64,000 nucleotides of DNA. Source: Pseudomonas sp. AB6. GTDB lineage: Bacteria > Pseudomonadota > Gammaproteobacteria > Pseudomonadales > Pseudomonadaceae. A program made the position numbers and the translations under genes. The notes beneath the pieces are model-generated. The model was given only the letters and a program-made list of their open reading frames with translations. It ran no database searches and was not told the origin of the DNA. Below are positions 8,511 through 16,098 of this stretch, in pieces (the first letter of the stretch is position 1; every line of letters begins with the position of its first letter). Location of the stretch: NCBI RefSeq assembly GCF_034314105.1, contig NZ_JAVIWJ010000001.1:4138001-4202000 (forward strand), written 5' to 3'.

Positions 8511-10586
8511 TTAAACTTGCCCATATTGCTGCCCATGACGCAGCCAGCGATCCAGCAGCGGGCTTACATGGTTGGGCCAACGTTCTAGAAGCGCTTGCGC
8601 GGCATCACGAACGGCGGGCAATAGATCGGCGTCACGCATCAGGTCTGCAACTTTGAACTGCAACAAACCGGTCTGTCGCGTGCCGAGCATTTCGCCCGGA
8701 CCACGAAGTTCTAAATCTTTTTCAGCGATGATGAAACCATCATTCGTCTCGCGCATGATGCCTAGGCGTTGACGCCCTATCTGTGACAATGGCGGATGAT
8801 AGAGCAGTACACAGTGGCTTGCTGCGGTGCCTCGGCCAACACGCCCGCGCAATTGGTGTAATTGTGCCAAGCCAAGGCGTTCAGGATTTTCGATAATCAT
8901 CAAACTGGCGTTGGGCACATCGACGCCTACTTCGATCACCGTAGTAGCAACCAACAACTGTATTGCGCCTTGCTTGAACTCGGCCATGACCGCTGCTTTA
9001 TCCGCAGATTTCATGCGGCCATGGACCAGGCCTACGCGTAGCTCACCCAAGGCGCTGGTCAGCTCTTGAAAGGAGGTTTCTGCCGCCTGACAGGTCAGTT
9101 CCTCGGACTCTTCAATTAGCGTACACACCCAATAAGCTTGGCGTCCTTCGGCGCAGGCCGCACGAACGCGCTCAACCACTTCGACACGGCGTGTATCAAC
9201 CACCAGCACGGTATTAACCGGCGTTCGGCCCGGCGGAAGCTCATCCAGGATCGACGTGTCGAGGTCGGCGTAGGCGCTCATGGCCAAGGTCCGCGGAATG
9301 GGCGTCGCGGTCATGATCAATTGATGGGGGCACATCAACCCGCCGACGCCTTTTTTGCGCAGGGCCAGACGCTGCTGTACGCCAAAGCGATGCTGTTCAT
9401 CAATGACCACCAACGCCAGGTTCTTGAACTGCACTTCATCCTGAAACAACGCATGAGTGCCCACGACCATTGGCGTGCCCGTGGCGATTTGCTCCAACGC
9501 GGCGATCCGCGCCTTGCCTTTGAGCTTGCCCGCGAGCCAAGCGACATCAATGCCCAGCGGCTCTAGCCAACGCTTGAAATTGACATAGTGCTGTTCGGCA
9601 AGAATCTCGGTGGGGGCCATCAGCGCCACTTGATACCCGGCTTCAAGTGCCTGCAAGGCGGCCAAAGCGGCCACCACGGTCTTACCGGCGCCTACGTCGC
9701 CCTGAATCAGGCGCAGCATCGGTTCCGGCTGGCTGAGGTCGTAAGCCACTTCCTTGCCCACTCGCTGCTGTGCGCCGGTTGGGGCGAAGCCGAGGTTGGC
9801 GAGAAATTGTGCGGGTAGTCGTTTCGCGATGGGTAGGGCCGGTGCGCGCTGGGAGCGAAGGCTTTCACGCAGGCGTTGCTGCGAGAGCTGATGAGTCAAC
9901 AGTTCCTCAAAAGCCAGGCGGTGTTGAGCCCAGTGATGGCCCAAGGCAAGTTCTTCGAGGTCGGCATCCGCAGGCGGGTGATGCAAATAACGAATGGCCT
10001 CGTCCAGCGGGGCCAGTTTGTAGTCGCGTGCCAGTTCTTCAGGCAGCCAATCGGGCAGGCTCTTGGGGCCTAGCAGTGCAAGACTTTGTTGGCACAACTG
10101 GCGCAACCGCTGCTGGGTCAGTCCTTCTGTGCTCGGATAGATCGGGGTGAGGGTCTGCTCAACCGGGAGCGGTTCGGCGCCTGCCAACGCACGGTATTCC
10201 GGATGGTAGATTTCCAACCCGGATGCGCCAGGCCGGGCTTCACCGAAGCAGCGTAAATGAGAGCCGCGTTTCATGCCGTCTTTCTGCGCGTTGCTGAAAT
10301 GATAGAAGCGCAAGCTGACGACACCGGTGCCGTCGCCGAGTCGCACCAATAGGCTGCGCCGCTTGCCCATTACCACATCGGCTCCGCTGACTACGCCTTC
10401 GATTACCGCGTCCTGTCCCGGACGTAATTGGCCAATTGGCACAACGCGGGTTCGATCTTGATAACGCAATGGCAAATGAAACAAGACGTCCTGAAGGTTT
10501 TCAAGGCCAACCTTGCTCAATTTTTCAGCCATGGCATCGCCGACGCCCTTCAGCGCCGTGACGGAGACTTTTGACAGCTCGCTCAT
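8511..10586 (-). CDS. recG: ATP-dependent DNA helicase RecG
   Basis: A branch-migrating helicase that reverses stalled replication forks and processes Holliday junctions. Residues 1-150 form the wedge/OB domain. Motif I, GDVGAGKT, is at residues 296-303, motif II (DEQH) at 396-399, and motif III is MTATPIPRTL. The C-terminal helicase domain carries ATTVIEVGVDVPNAS and QLRGRVGRG. The length of 691 residues is normal. It follows oxyR by 8 nt and is probably co-transcribed with it, an arrangement also seen in P. aeruginosa. Confidence 0.97.
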   Translation of the reverse strand: MSELSKVSVTALKGVGDAMAEKLSKVGLENLQDVLFHLPLRYQDRTRVVPIGQLRPGQDAVIEGVVSGADVVMGKRRSLLVRLGDGTGVVSLRFYHFSNAQKDGMKRGSHLRCFGEARPGASGLEIYHPEYRALAGAEPLPVEQTLTPIYPSTEGLTQQRLRQLCQQSLALLGPKSLPDWLPEELARDYKLAPLDEAIRYLHHPPADADLEELALGHHWAQHRLAFEELLTHQLSQQRLRESLRSQRAPALPIAKRLPAQFLANLGFAPTGAQQRVGKEVAYDLSQPEPMLRLIQGDVGAGKTVVAALAALQALEAGYQVALMAPTEILAEQHYVNFKRWLEPLGIDVAWLAGKLKGKARIAALEQIATGTPMVVGTHALFQDEVQFKNLALVVIDEQHRFGVQQRLALRKKGVGGLMCPHQLIMTATPIPRTLAMSAYADLDTSILDELPPGRTPVNTVLVVDTRRVEVVERVRAACAEGRQAYWVCTLIEESEELTCQAAETSFQELTSALGELRVGLVHGRMKSADKAAVMAEFKQGAIQLLVATTVIEVGVDVPNASLMIIENPERLGLAQLHQLRGRVGRGTAASHCVLLYHPPLSQIGRQRLGIMRETNDGFIIAEKDLELRGPGEMLGTRQTGLLQFKVADLMRDADLLPAVRDAAQALLERWPNHVSPLLDRWLRHGQQYGQV

Positions 10587-10594
10587 GATGGAAC

Positions 10595-11518
10595 TTAGCT
10601 CGCTTCAACTTTCGGGCGAGCCACTGAACACAAACGCACGGAATCCGCGAGGATCTCGATCGCTTTAGGGCGAGGGAAGCTTGCACGCCAAGCAATCGCC
10701 ACTGTACGGAATGGCACTGGAGGCGTGAGAGGACGAACTTCGATGATTCCGGCTGCGTAATGGTGACTGTCGACGGCCGACATCGGCAGAATCGAAATGC
10801 CCAGGCCCGACGCTACCATGTGCCGAATAGTTTCCAGAGAGCTGGACTCGACTGTGGTGTGTCGTGCGCCTTCGCTACCCTTTACCAGCGTCGGACAGGC
10901 CTCTAACACTTGGTCTCGGAAGCAGTGACCTTCGCCGAGCAGCAGCAGACTTTTGTCGTTCAGAGCCGAGGCATCAATGGTTTCTTTTTTGGTCCACGGA
11001 TGATTTGCCGGCATCAGAACATAAAACGGTTCGTCGTACAGCGGCAGAGTCAGAACGTCTGCTTCGTTGAACGGCAGCGCAATGATAATCGCGTCAAGTT
11101 CACCGTTGCGCAGTTTGTCGCGCAGCACGTGGGTGAAATTTTCTTCGATGTACAACGGCATTTGCGGGGCGACCCGGTGCAGCTGCGGAATCAAGTGCGG
11201 GAACAGGTACGGACCGACGGTATAGATCGCCCCGACTTTGAGCGGTGCAACCAGCTGGTTTTTACCGGCTTGCGCGAGTTCTCGAATGCCTTGAGCTTGC
11301 TCAAGCACCTTCTGAGCTTGAGCAACAATGCCTTCGCCAACAGGCGTTAAGCGCACGGCACTCTTGCTGCGCTCGAAAATCAGCACGCCAAGTTCATCTT
11401 CAAGTTTTTTCACGCCCACAGACAACGTCGGCTGACTGACGTGACAACGTTCGGCCGCATGACCGAAATGTTGTTCTTGGGCGAGCGTAACGATATATCG
11501 CAGTTCTGTAAGGGTCAT
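10595..11518 (-). CDS. oxyR: Hydrogen-peroxide sensor OxyR
   Basis: A LysR-type regulator that activates peroxide-defence genes when two cysteines form a disulfide. The N-terminal helix-turn-helix (residues about 16-40, HFGHAAERCHVSQPTLSVGVKKLE) and the effector domain are complete. The redox pair falls exactly at Cys199 and Cys208 (EGHCFRDQVLEAC), the same numbers as in E. coli OxyR. The length of 307 residues is normal. It is upstream of recG in one operon and 79 nt downstream of tonB on the same strand. Confidence 0.96.
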   Translation of the reverse strand: MTLTELRYIVTLAQEQHFGHAAERCHVSQPTLSVGVKKLEDELGVLIFERSKSAVRLTPVGEGIVAQAQKVLEQAQGIRELAQAGKNQLVAPLKVGAIYTVGPYLFPHLIPQLHRVAPQMPLYIEENFTHVLRDKLRNGELDAIIIALPFNEADVLTLPLYDEPFYVLMPANHPWTKKETIDASALNDKSLLLLGEGHCFRDQVLEACPTLVKGSEGARHTTVESSSLETIRHMVASGLGISILPMSAVDSHHYAAGIIEVRPLTPPVPFRTVAIAWRASFPRPKAIEILADSVRLCSVARPKVEAS

Positions 11519-11597
11519 AGCGTGCGTCCATGAAGTTGCGAGCCCAGCATAGCGGCTGCAATCGATAGACGCACGTTATCAACGGACCTCATATCGA

Positions 11598-12353
11598 TCA
11601 AAAGCGCGATTTAACGTTCTCGAGCGAGTAGTCGAAGGGCGCAGTGACCTCAATTGAGCCGTTTCTCAAAATTTCGGCCGGTGGTTTCGGCAGCGGCTGG
11701 GCTTGACGAATCATCGTCAGAGTTGCCCTGTCCAGCAACGCATGGCCGGATGACTGAGCAACCGAAACCGAGATTACTTTGCCGTCAGCACCCACATCAA
11801 AGCGCAGGTGCGTGGAGCCGCTGATGTTCCGACGACGAGCATCTTCAGGATATCTCTGATATTTGGCCAAATGGTTTTGAAGATCGCTTTGCCAAGAGCG
11901 TTGAGCGTTGCTGACAGATGGCGGGCTCGCCATCGCAAGCGGTGCACCGGATGTTACCAACTGTGAAGCGATCAACGGAGCTTCGACAGGCTTGGGGTCT
12001 ACGGGTTCTTCTGGCGGTGGTTTTGGCTTCATTTCTGGTGTGGGCGGCTTCGGTTTTGTCTTCGGCTTGACCGGTTTTGGAATAGCAGTTTCTGGGTTTT
12101 CAGCTTTTGCCAGTTTTGGTAGCGGTGTTTCTTCAACCGGAGCTGGGAGCTGCGGTGATTGCACGACTATAGGTGAAGGCATTGGCGAGGCTGCAGGCCT
12201 TGGCGCCAGCTGGACCAGCATAGCTGCCGGCGGAAACTCGATGATCTGAGGCGCCGACCAACGCAGCGCGATAATGATCGCTACTGTGTGTGCGGCGAGC
12301 ACCAACAAAAGACTGCCGCTATAGCGTGTCAGTTTTTGGCGCAAAGTCATCAT
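11598..12353 (-). CDS. tonB: TonB energy-transducing protein
   Basis: The periplasm-spanning partner of ExbB-ExbD that powers outer-membrane receptors for siderophores and cobalamin. One N-terminal transmembrane helix (about residues 13-31) is followed by a long Pro/Lys-rich spacer with repeated KPKPPP-type units (about 75-125). The C-terminal TonB domain contains YPEDARRRNISGSTHLRFDVGADGKVISVSVAQSSGHALLDRA. Its start (ATGATG) overlaps the exbD stop codon, so translation is coupled in an exbB-exbD-tonB operon. Confidence 0.93.
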   Translation of the reverse strand: MMTLRQKLTRYSGSLLLVLAAHTVAIIIALRWSAPQIIEFPPAAMLVQLAPRPAASPMPSPIVVQSPQLPAPVEETPLPKLAKAENPETAIPKPVKPKTKPKPPTPEMKPKPPPEEPVDPKPVEAPLIASQLVTSGAPLAMASPPSVSNAQRSWQSDLQNHLAKYQRYPEDARRRNISGSTHLRFDVGADGKVISVSVAQSSGHALLDRATLTMIRQAQPLPKPPAEILRNGSIEVTAPFDYSLENVKSRF

Positions 12354-12778
12354 TGTTCACTAACCGTCTCAAGACCTACGAGGCCAATCTTTAGGTAGCC
12401 CGCGCCACGCAGCGCGTTCATGACGCCCATCAAATCGCCGTAATCCAAGCCTTTGTCGGCTTGAAAGAAAATCGTCGTGTCTTTTTTGCCTTTGGTTTTG
12501 GCGTCTAGCAACTTACCAAGGTGCTCAAGGCTGACCTTGTCTTCGCCTAGAAACAGGCTCAGATCGGCTTTGACGCTTAGGAACAATGGTTTTTCCGGTC
12601 GTGATGCTGGCTTCGACGTTGAAGCAGGCAAATCGACTTTGATGTCGACCGTCGCCAATGGGGCAGCCACCATAAAAATAATCAGCAGTACCAACATGAC
12701 GTCGATAAAGGGCGTGACGTTAATTTCGTGGTTCTCGATGAGATCATCGCCGCCACTTTCGTTCAGATGCAGGCCCAT
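12350..12778 (-). CDS. exbD: ExbD proton-channel subunit
   Basis: A 142-residue inner-membrane protein with one transmembrane helix (INVTPFIDVMLVLLIIFMVAA, about residues 20-41). The helix carries the conserved Asp in PFIDVMLVLL that is needed for proton conduction. The remainder is periplasmic. It is 3 nt downstream of exbB and overlaps tonB. Confidence 0.95.
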   Translation of the reverse strand: MGLHLNESGGDDLIENHEINVTPFIDVMLVLLIIFMVAAPLATVDIKVDLPASTSKPASRPEKPLFLSVKADLSLFLGEDKVSLEHLGKLLDAKTKGKKDTTIFFQADKGLDYGDLMGVMNALRGAGYLKIGLVGLETVSEQ

Positions 12779-12781
12779 GAC

Positions 12782-13747
12782 TTACCCCGCTCTCACCACG
12801 TGCGGCTGCTGGCCAGGTTGCGCCGGCAGGTGGTCGAGATCACGGCTGACCAGCAGCAGGACTTGGGCAGAGGCATCGCAAACCTGCGCTTTGTAACCCG
12901 CGATGGAGCGGGCAAATACGTTGTAGATCACCACGGCAGGAATCGCAGCAACCAGGCCCATCGCGGTTGCTAGCAACGCTTCAGCAATGCCGGGTGCAAC
13001 AACGGCGAGGTTGGTGGTTTGTGTTCTGGCGATACCGATGAAGCTGTTCATGATGCCCCACACTGTACCGAACAGTCCCACAAACGGTGCGGTGGAGCCA
13101 ATGGTGGCGAGTACGCCGGTACCGTTGCTCATGTTGCGACCGCACTCAGCCACAAGCCGCTCCAGACGGAAACTGACGCGTTCCTTGATGCCTTCGCGCT
13201 CGCGGCTATTGGTAGAAAGGCGCATTTCTTCGAGGGCGTCGTGAACCAGTAAGTGGGCCAGAGTGCCTTCTTTGCTTGCGCCGTCACTGGCTTCTTTAAG
13301 GGTGCGGGCTTTTTTCAGCGTAACGATTTCACCGCGCAGGCGACGTTTGGCGCCTACCAGTTCAAACCCTTTGGCGACCCAGATGGTCCAAGTGATTAAA
13401 GAAGCAATCGATAGACCGATAAGGACGATTTTTACGATGATATCGGCGTGTTGGTACATACCCCAAGGCGACAAGTCATTAGCCATGCCGAGGCTACTGT
13501 CAACAATGGTCGGAACGGTACCCAGTGCGGCTACGGAAAAATCGCTTGCCGCGGCTTGGGCTGTGGGTGAAACAGGAGAAGTCGCCTCCGCTACAAATTG
13601 CGTGGTGGGCGTCGCCTCGAATGCGGTCTGATAGGCAAATGCCGTGGGGGCAAGTAGTAAGCTAAGTATCACGACAGCAGTGCAGCACGATGCACGTGGC
13701 AAGCTGAACAGTTTGGTTGGCGAAGCGGAGGCTTGAATACATGTCAT
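12782..13747 (-). CDS. exbB: ExbB proton-channel subunit
   Basis: The pentameric scaffold of the ExbB-ExbD motor. The start at 13747 gives 321 residues and includes an N-terminal signal-like segment (CCTAVVILSLLLAPTAFA), as in the longer Pseudomonas ExbB proteins; the upstream extension of the frame looks non-coding. Three transmembrane regions are visible: IIVKIVLIGLSIASLITWTIWV, the GVLATIGSTAPFVGLFGTVWGIM segment and ALLATAMGLVAAIPAVVIYN. Residues RRLRGE and ALEEMRLS lie in the cytoplasmic loop. It is the first gene of the operon and has a probable Fur box upstream. Confidence 0.94.
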   Translation of the reverse strand: MTCIQASASPTKLFSLPRASCCTAVVILSLLLAPTAFAYQTAFEATPTTQFVAEATSPVSPTAQAAASDFSVAALGTVPTIVDSSLGMANDLSPWGMYQHADIIVKIVLIGLSIASLITWTIWVAKGFELVGAKRRLRGEIVTLKKARTLKEASDGASKEGTLAHLLVHDALEEMRLSTNSREREGIKERVSFRLERLVAECGRNMSNGTGVLATIGSTAPFVGLFGTVWGIMNSFIGIARTQTTNLAVVAPGIAEALLATAMGLVAAIPAVVIYNVFARSIAGYKAQVCDASAQVLLLVSRDLDHLPAQPGQQPHVVRAG

Positions 13748-13832
13748 GCTGGCCGGACCTGGAAAAATGAGAAAATATGTTCTGCACTTGGGCTGGACAA
13801 AAAGCCGAGAGAGGAGAGCAAAATAGGCGGGC

Positions 13833-13851
13833 ATTATTGCAAATAATTCTC
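13833..13851 (-). promoter_or_regulatory. Probable Fur box upstream of exbB
   Basis: GAGAATTATTTGCAATAAT on the minus strand matches 12 of 19 positions of the Fur consensus and has the GAGAATnATTTGCA core common in Pseudomonas Fur sites. It lies 86 nt upstream of the exbB start, where iron control of the Ton system would be expected. Confidence 0.6.
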
Positions 13852-13968
13852 GTTAGCAACAGCGATGCGTAATCTTTCTATTTGTAGGTGGCGTTAAATT
13901 ATCTGTATTTAGCGGATATTTTGGGTCGTCTACCGTGCTCTTTTCGCACGCTTATCCGGAGCCCCAGA

Positions 13969-14826
13969 ATGTCTGCCCCTTCTGTTTTAATTGCTGGCTG
14001 CGGTGACGTAGGAGGCCGTTTGGCCAACCAACTGCTCGCCCATGGTTGGACGGTTTATGGCCTGCGCCGGTCGATCTCACGACTACCCGCCGGAGTAGTT
14101 GGAGTTGCCGGCGATCTTTTCAATGCGGGTTGCCCTGGCGATTGGCCAACTGGGCCCTTGGATTATGTGGTCTACAGCGCGGCCGCGACTGATCATGATG
14201 AAGCGGGTTATCAGGCAGCTTATGTGGATGGGCTGAGTCATGTGTTGAACTGGCTCAAGCAACACGGACAACGACCGAAACGTTTGCTGTTTGTGTCCAG
14301 CAGCAGTGTGTATGGGCAGCTGCACGGCGAGTGGGTCGATGAATTATCCACCACCCAAGCCGTAGGCTATTCAGGTCGGTTGATGCAGCAGGCCGAGCGG
14401 CTTGCATTGGGCAGTGGCATTCCTGCAAGTGTAGTGAGGCTGACCGGTATTTATGGTCCTGGGCGCGAGTGGCTTCTGACTCAAGTACGCCAAGGTTATC
14501 GTGTGGCCACCGAGCCACCGTTATATGGCAACCGAATCCACGTCGACGATGCAGCAGGGTTGTTGGCGTACTTGCTACAGGCAGATGCTCGCGGGGTAGC
14601 GTTGGATGATTGCTACATAGGCGTTGACGATGCACCTGCGCCACTGGCTGAAGTGGTCGCTTGGCTGCGTGAGTATTTGGGCGTTACCGAGTGGTCCGCC
14701 GAAGCGAGCGTTCGCCGTACTGGCAGCAAGCAGTGCAGCAATGTCCGAGCCCGTGCTTTGGGCTGGGTGCCGCGCTATGCGAGTTATCGAGAAGGTTATG
14801 CCGCGATTATCGAGGGAAACCTGTAG
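13969..14826 (+). CDS. NAD(P)-binding extended SDR-like protein (YeeZ type)
   Basis: A 285-residue protein with an N-terminal Rossmann motif (VLIAGCGDVGGRLANQLLAHGW), RLLFVSSSSVYGQ, and RLTGIYGPGREW. These place it among atypical extended short-chain dehydrogenases/sugar-epimerase-like proteins such as YeeZ. The usual YxxxK catalytic pair is not intact: the matching segment reads YSGRLMQQAE, with Leu in place of Lys. The start at 13969 has GGAG 7 nt upstream and begins just before the Rossmann strand. Substrate unknown. It is divergent from exbB. Confidence 0.75.
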   Translation: MSAPSVLIAGCGDVGGRLANQLLAHGWTVYGLRRSISRLPAGVVGVAGDLFNAGCPGDWPTGPLDYVVYSAAATDHDEAGYQAAYVDGLSHVLNWLKQHGQRPKRLLFVSSSSVYGQLHGEWVDELSTTQAVGYSGRLMQQAERLALGSGIPASVVRLTGIYGPGREWLLTQVRQGYRVATEPPLYGNRIHVDDAAGLLAYLLQADARGVALDDCYIGVDDAPAPLAEVVAWLREYLGVTEWSAEASVRRTGSKQCSNVRARALGWVPRYASYREGYAAIIEGNL

Positions 14827-14896
14827 AGCCAACTTGTGGCGAACGGTTAACGGGTGTAACCGCGTCAAGCCTTTCGCCAAAAGAGGGGAATGCACG

Positions 14897-15634
14897 TTAG
14901 TCGCGCTCAAGCAGCCATCGGCGAGGACCGGGATGCAGGTCGGGCATTTCGTCCGAGCGTGCTTGGTTTACGGCTTGCAGTATTTCAAGCTGATCGCCCT
15001 TGCGGACGAATATCCAAGCATTGCCTTGCTTGTTTTTCTCTAGCCAAAGACTGTCGTTTTCACCGCTCATGGCGGCGCAATCGCCGGCCAGGCAGAGTGC
15101 ATAGCGGTCATCATCAGGCAAGCCATCGACACTACCGTCGGCATGAAATTGCACAATGTTCCCGACACCTTCGCCATCGACAATCTTCCATTTGCCGCCC
15201 ATGTAAGCCCCATACAGCGCTTTTTCGAAGCTGCTACCCGGTGGTGCAGCAGCAGGTGCGGGGTCTTTTGGCTGTTGGAAGCGTTGTTCTGGACCTGATT
15301 CGCTGGCGATTTGGATCAGGTCATCACCTTTGATCTTTAAGTCTTCGAAGAAATTGCCATAAAAATCGACGTGATACTTACCATCGGCTGCGCTAGTGAT
15401 CTTGCCTTCACTTTGCTCAAAGCCATTGGAAAACGAGGCCTGGGCGGCTTTGGAGTTAACATTCCACTCCAGGTTTGGTCCGTTGGCGAGAAGTGCCTGA
15501 CGCAGATTACCGCCCTTTACAGCGGCATCGATTGCGGTTTGATTGATCCAGATACCGTCCGGGTTACGGTCGGAGTTGCTGGCACAGCCGCTTATAAGGG
15601 CAGCGAGCAGCGAGAGGGCAAGCGCAAAGCGCAT
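14897..15634 (-). CDS. Predicted lipoprotein of unknown function
   Basis: A 245-residue exported protein with a lipobox (ALISGC, acylated Cys at about position 17). After the signal there is no domain I recognise. It has a Pro/Ala linker (KDPAPAAAPPGSS) near the middle that separates two similar-sized halves; the second half reads like a small lipocalin- or META-like strand-rich domain (GGKWKIVDGEGVGNIVQFHADGSVDGL). The start at 15634 has AAGGA at 9-nt spacing, whereas the ATG three codons upstream is too close to it. It lies 57 nt downstream of ridA. Confidence 0.75.
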   Translation of the reverse strand: MRFALALSLLAALISGCASNSDRNPDGIWINQTAIDAAVKGGNLRQALLANGPNLEWNVNSKAAQASFSNGFEQSEGKITSAADGKYHVDFYGNFFEDLKIKGDDLIQIASESGPEQRFQQPKDPAPAAAPPGSSFEKALYGAYMGGKWKIVDGEGVGNIVQFHADGSVDGLPDDDRYALCLAGDCAAMSGENDSLWLEKNKQGNAWIFVRKGDQLEILQAVNQARSDEMPDLHPGPRRWLLERD

Positions 15635-15691
15635 GGCGATCATTCCTTTGCGTGGAGTAGGGCGAAACGGTTGACGATCCGCCCGGGAAAA

Positions 15692-16072
15692 TTATTCGAT
15701 GACGAGAATGGCGTCCATTTCTACCAGCGAGCCTTTTGGCAGCGCAGCAACACCGATCGCAGCCCGAGCCGGGTATGGTTGATCGAAGTATTTGCCCATG
15801 ATCTCGTTAACCTTAGCGAAGTGGCTCAGGTCCGTCAGAAAGATATTCAGCTTGACGATATCCTTGAACGAACCACCAGCGGCTTCGGCAACGGCTTTCA
15901 GGTTCTCGAATACTTGTACCGTTTGAGATTCAAAGCCTTCAACCAATTCCATGGTTTTCGGGTCCAGTGGGATCTGCCCGGACATATAGACGGTGTTGCC
16001 AACTTTAATCGCCTGAGAATACGTGCCAATGGCCGCAGGTGCTTTATCGCTGGTGATAACTGTCTTGGTCAT
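15692..16072 (-). CDS. ridA: RidA enamine/imine deaminase
   Basis: This enzyme hydrolyses reactive 2-aminoacrylate and other enamines from PLP enzymes. The 126 residues carry the family pattern: VYMSGQIPLDP, KLNIFLTDLSHFAKVNEI and PARAAIGVAALPKGSLVEMDAI, including the Arg and Glu that bind the substrate carboxylate. The start has AAGGAG 6 nt upstream. It sits 26 nt after spoT, a common neighbour pair in Pseudomonas. A second, more distant paralogue is at 53045. Confidence 0.95.
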   Translation of the reverse strand: MTKTVITSDKAPAAIGTYSQAIKVGNTVYMSGQIPLDPKTMELVEGFESQTVQVFENLKAVAEAAGGSFKDIVKLNIFLTDLSHFAKVNEIMGKYFDQPYPARAAIGVAALPKGSLVEMDAILVIE

Positions 16073-16098
16073 GAAAAACTCCTTGGGATAGTTTTTGG

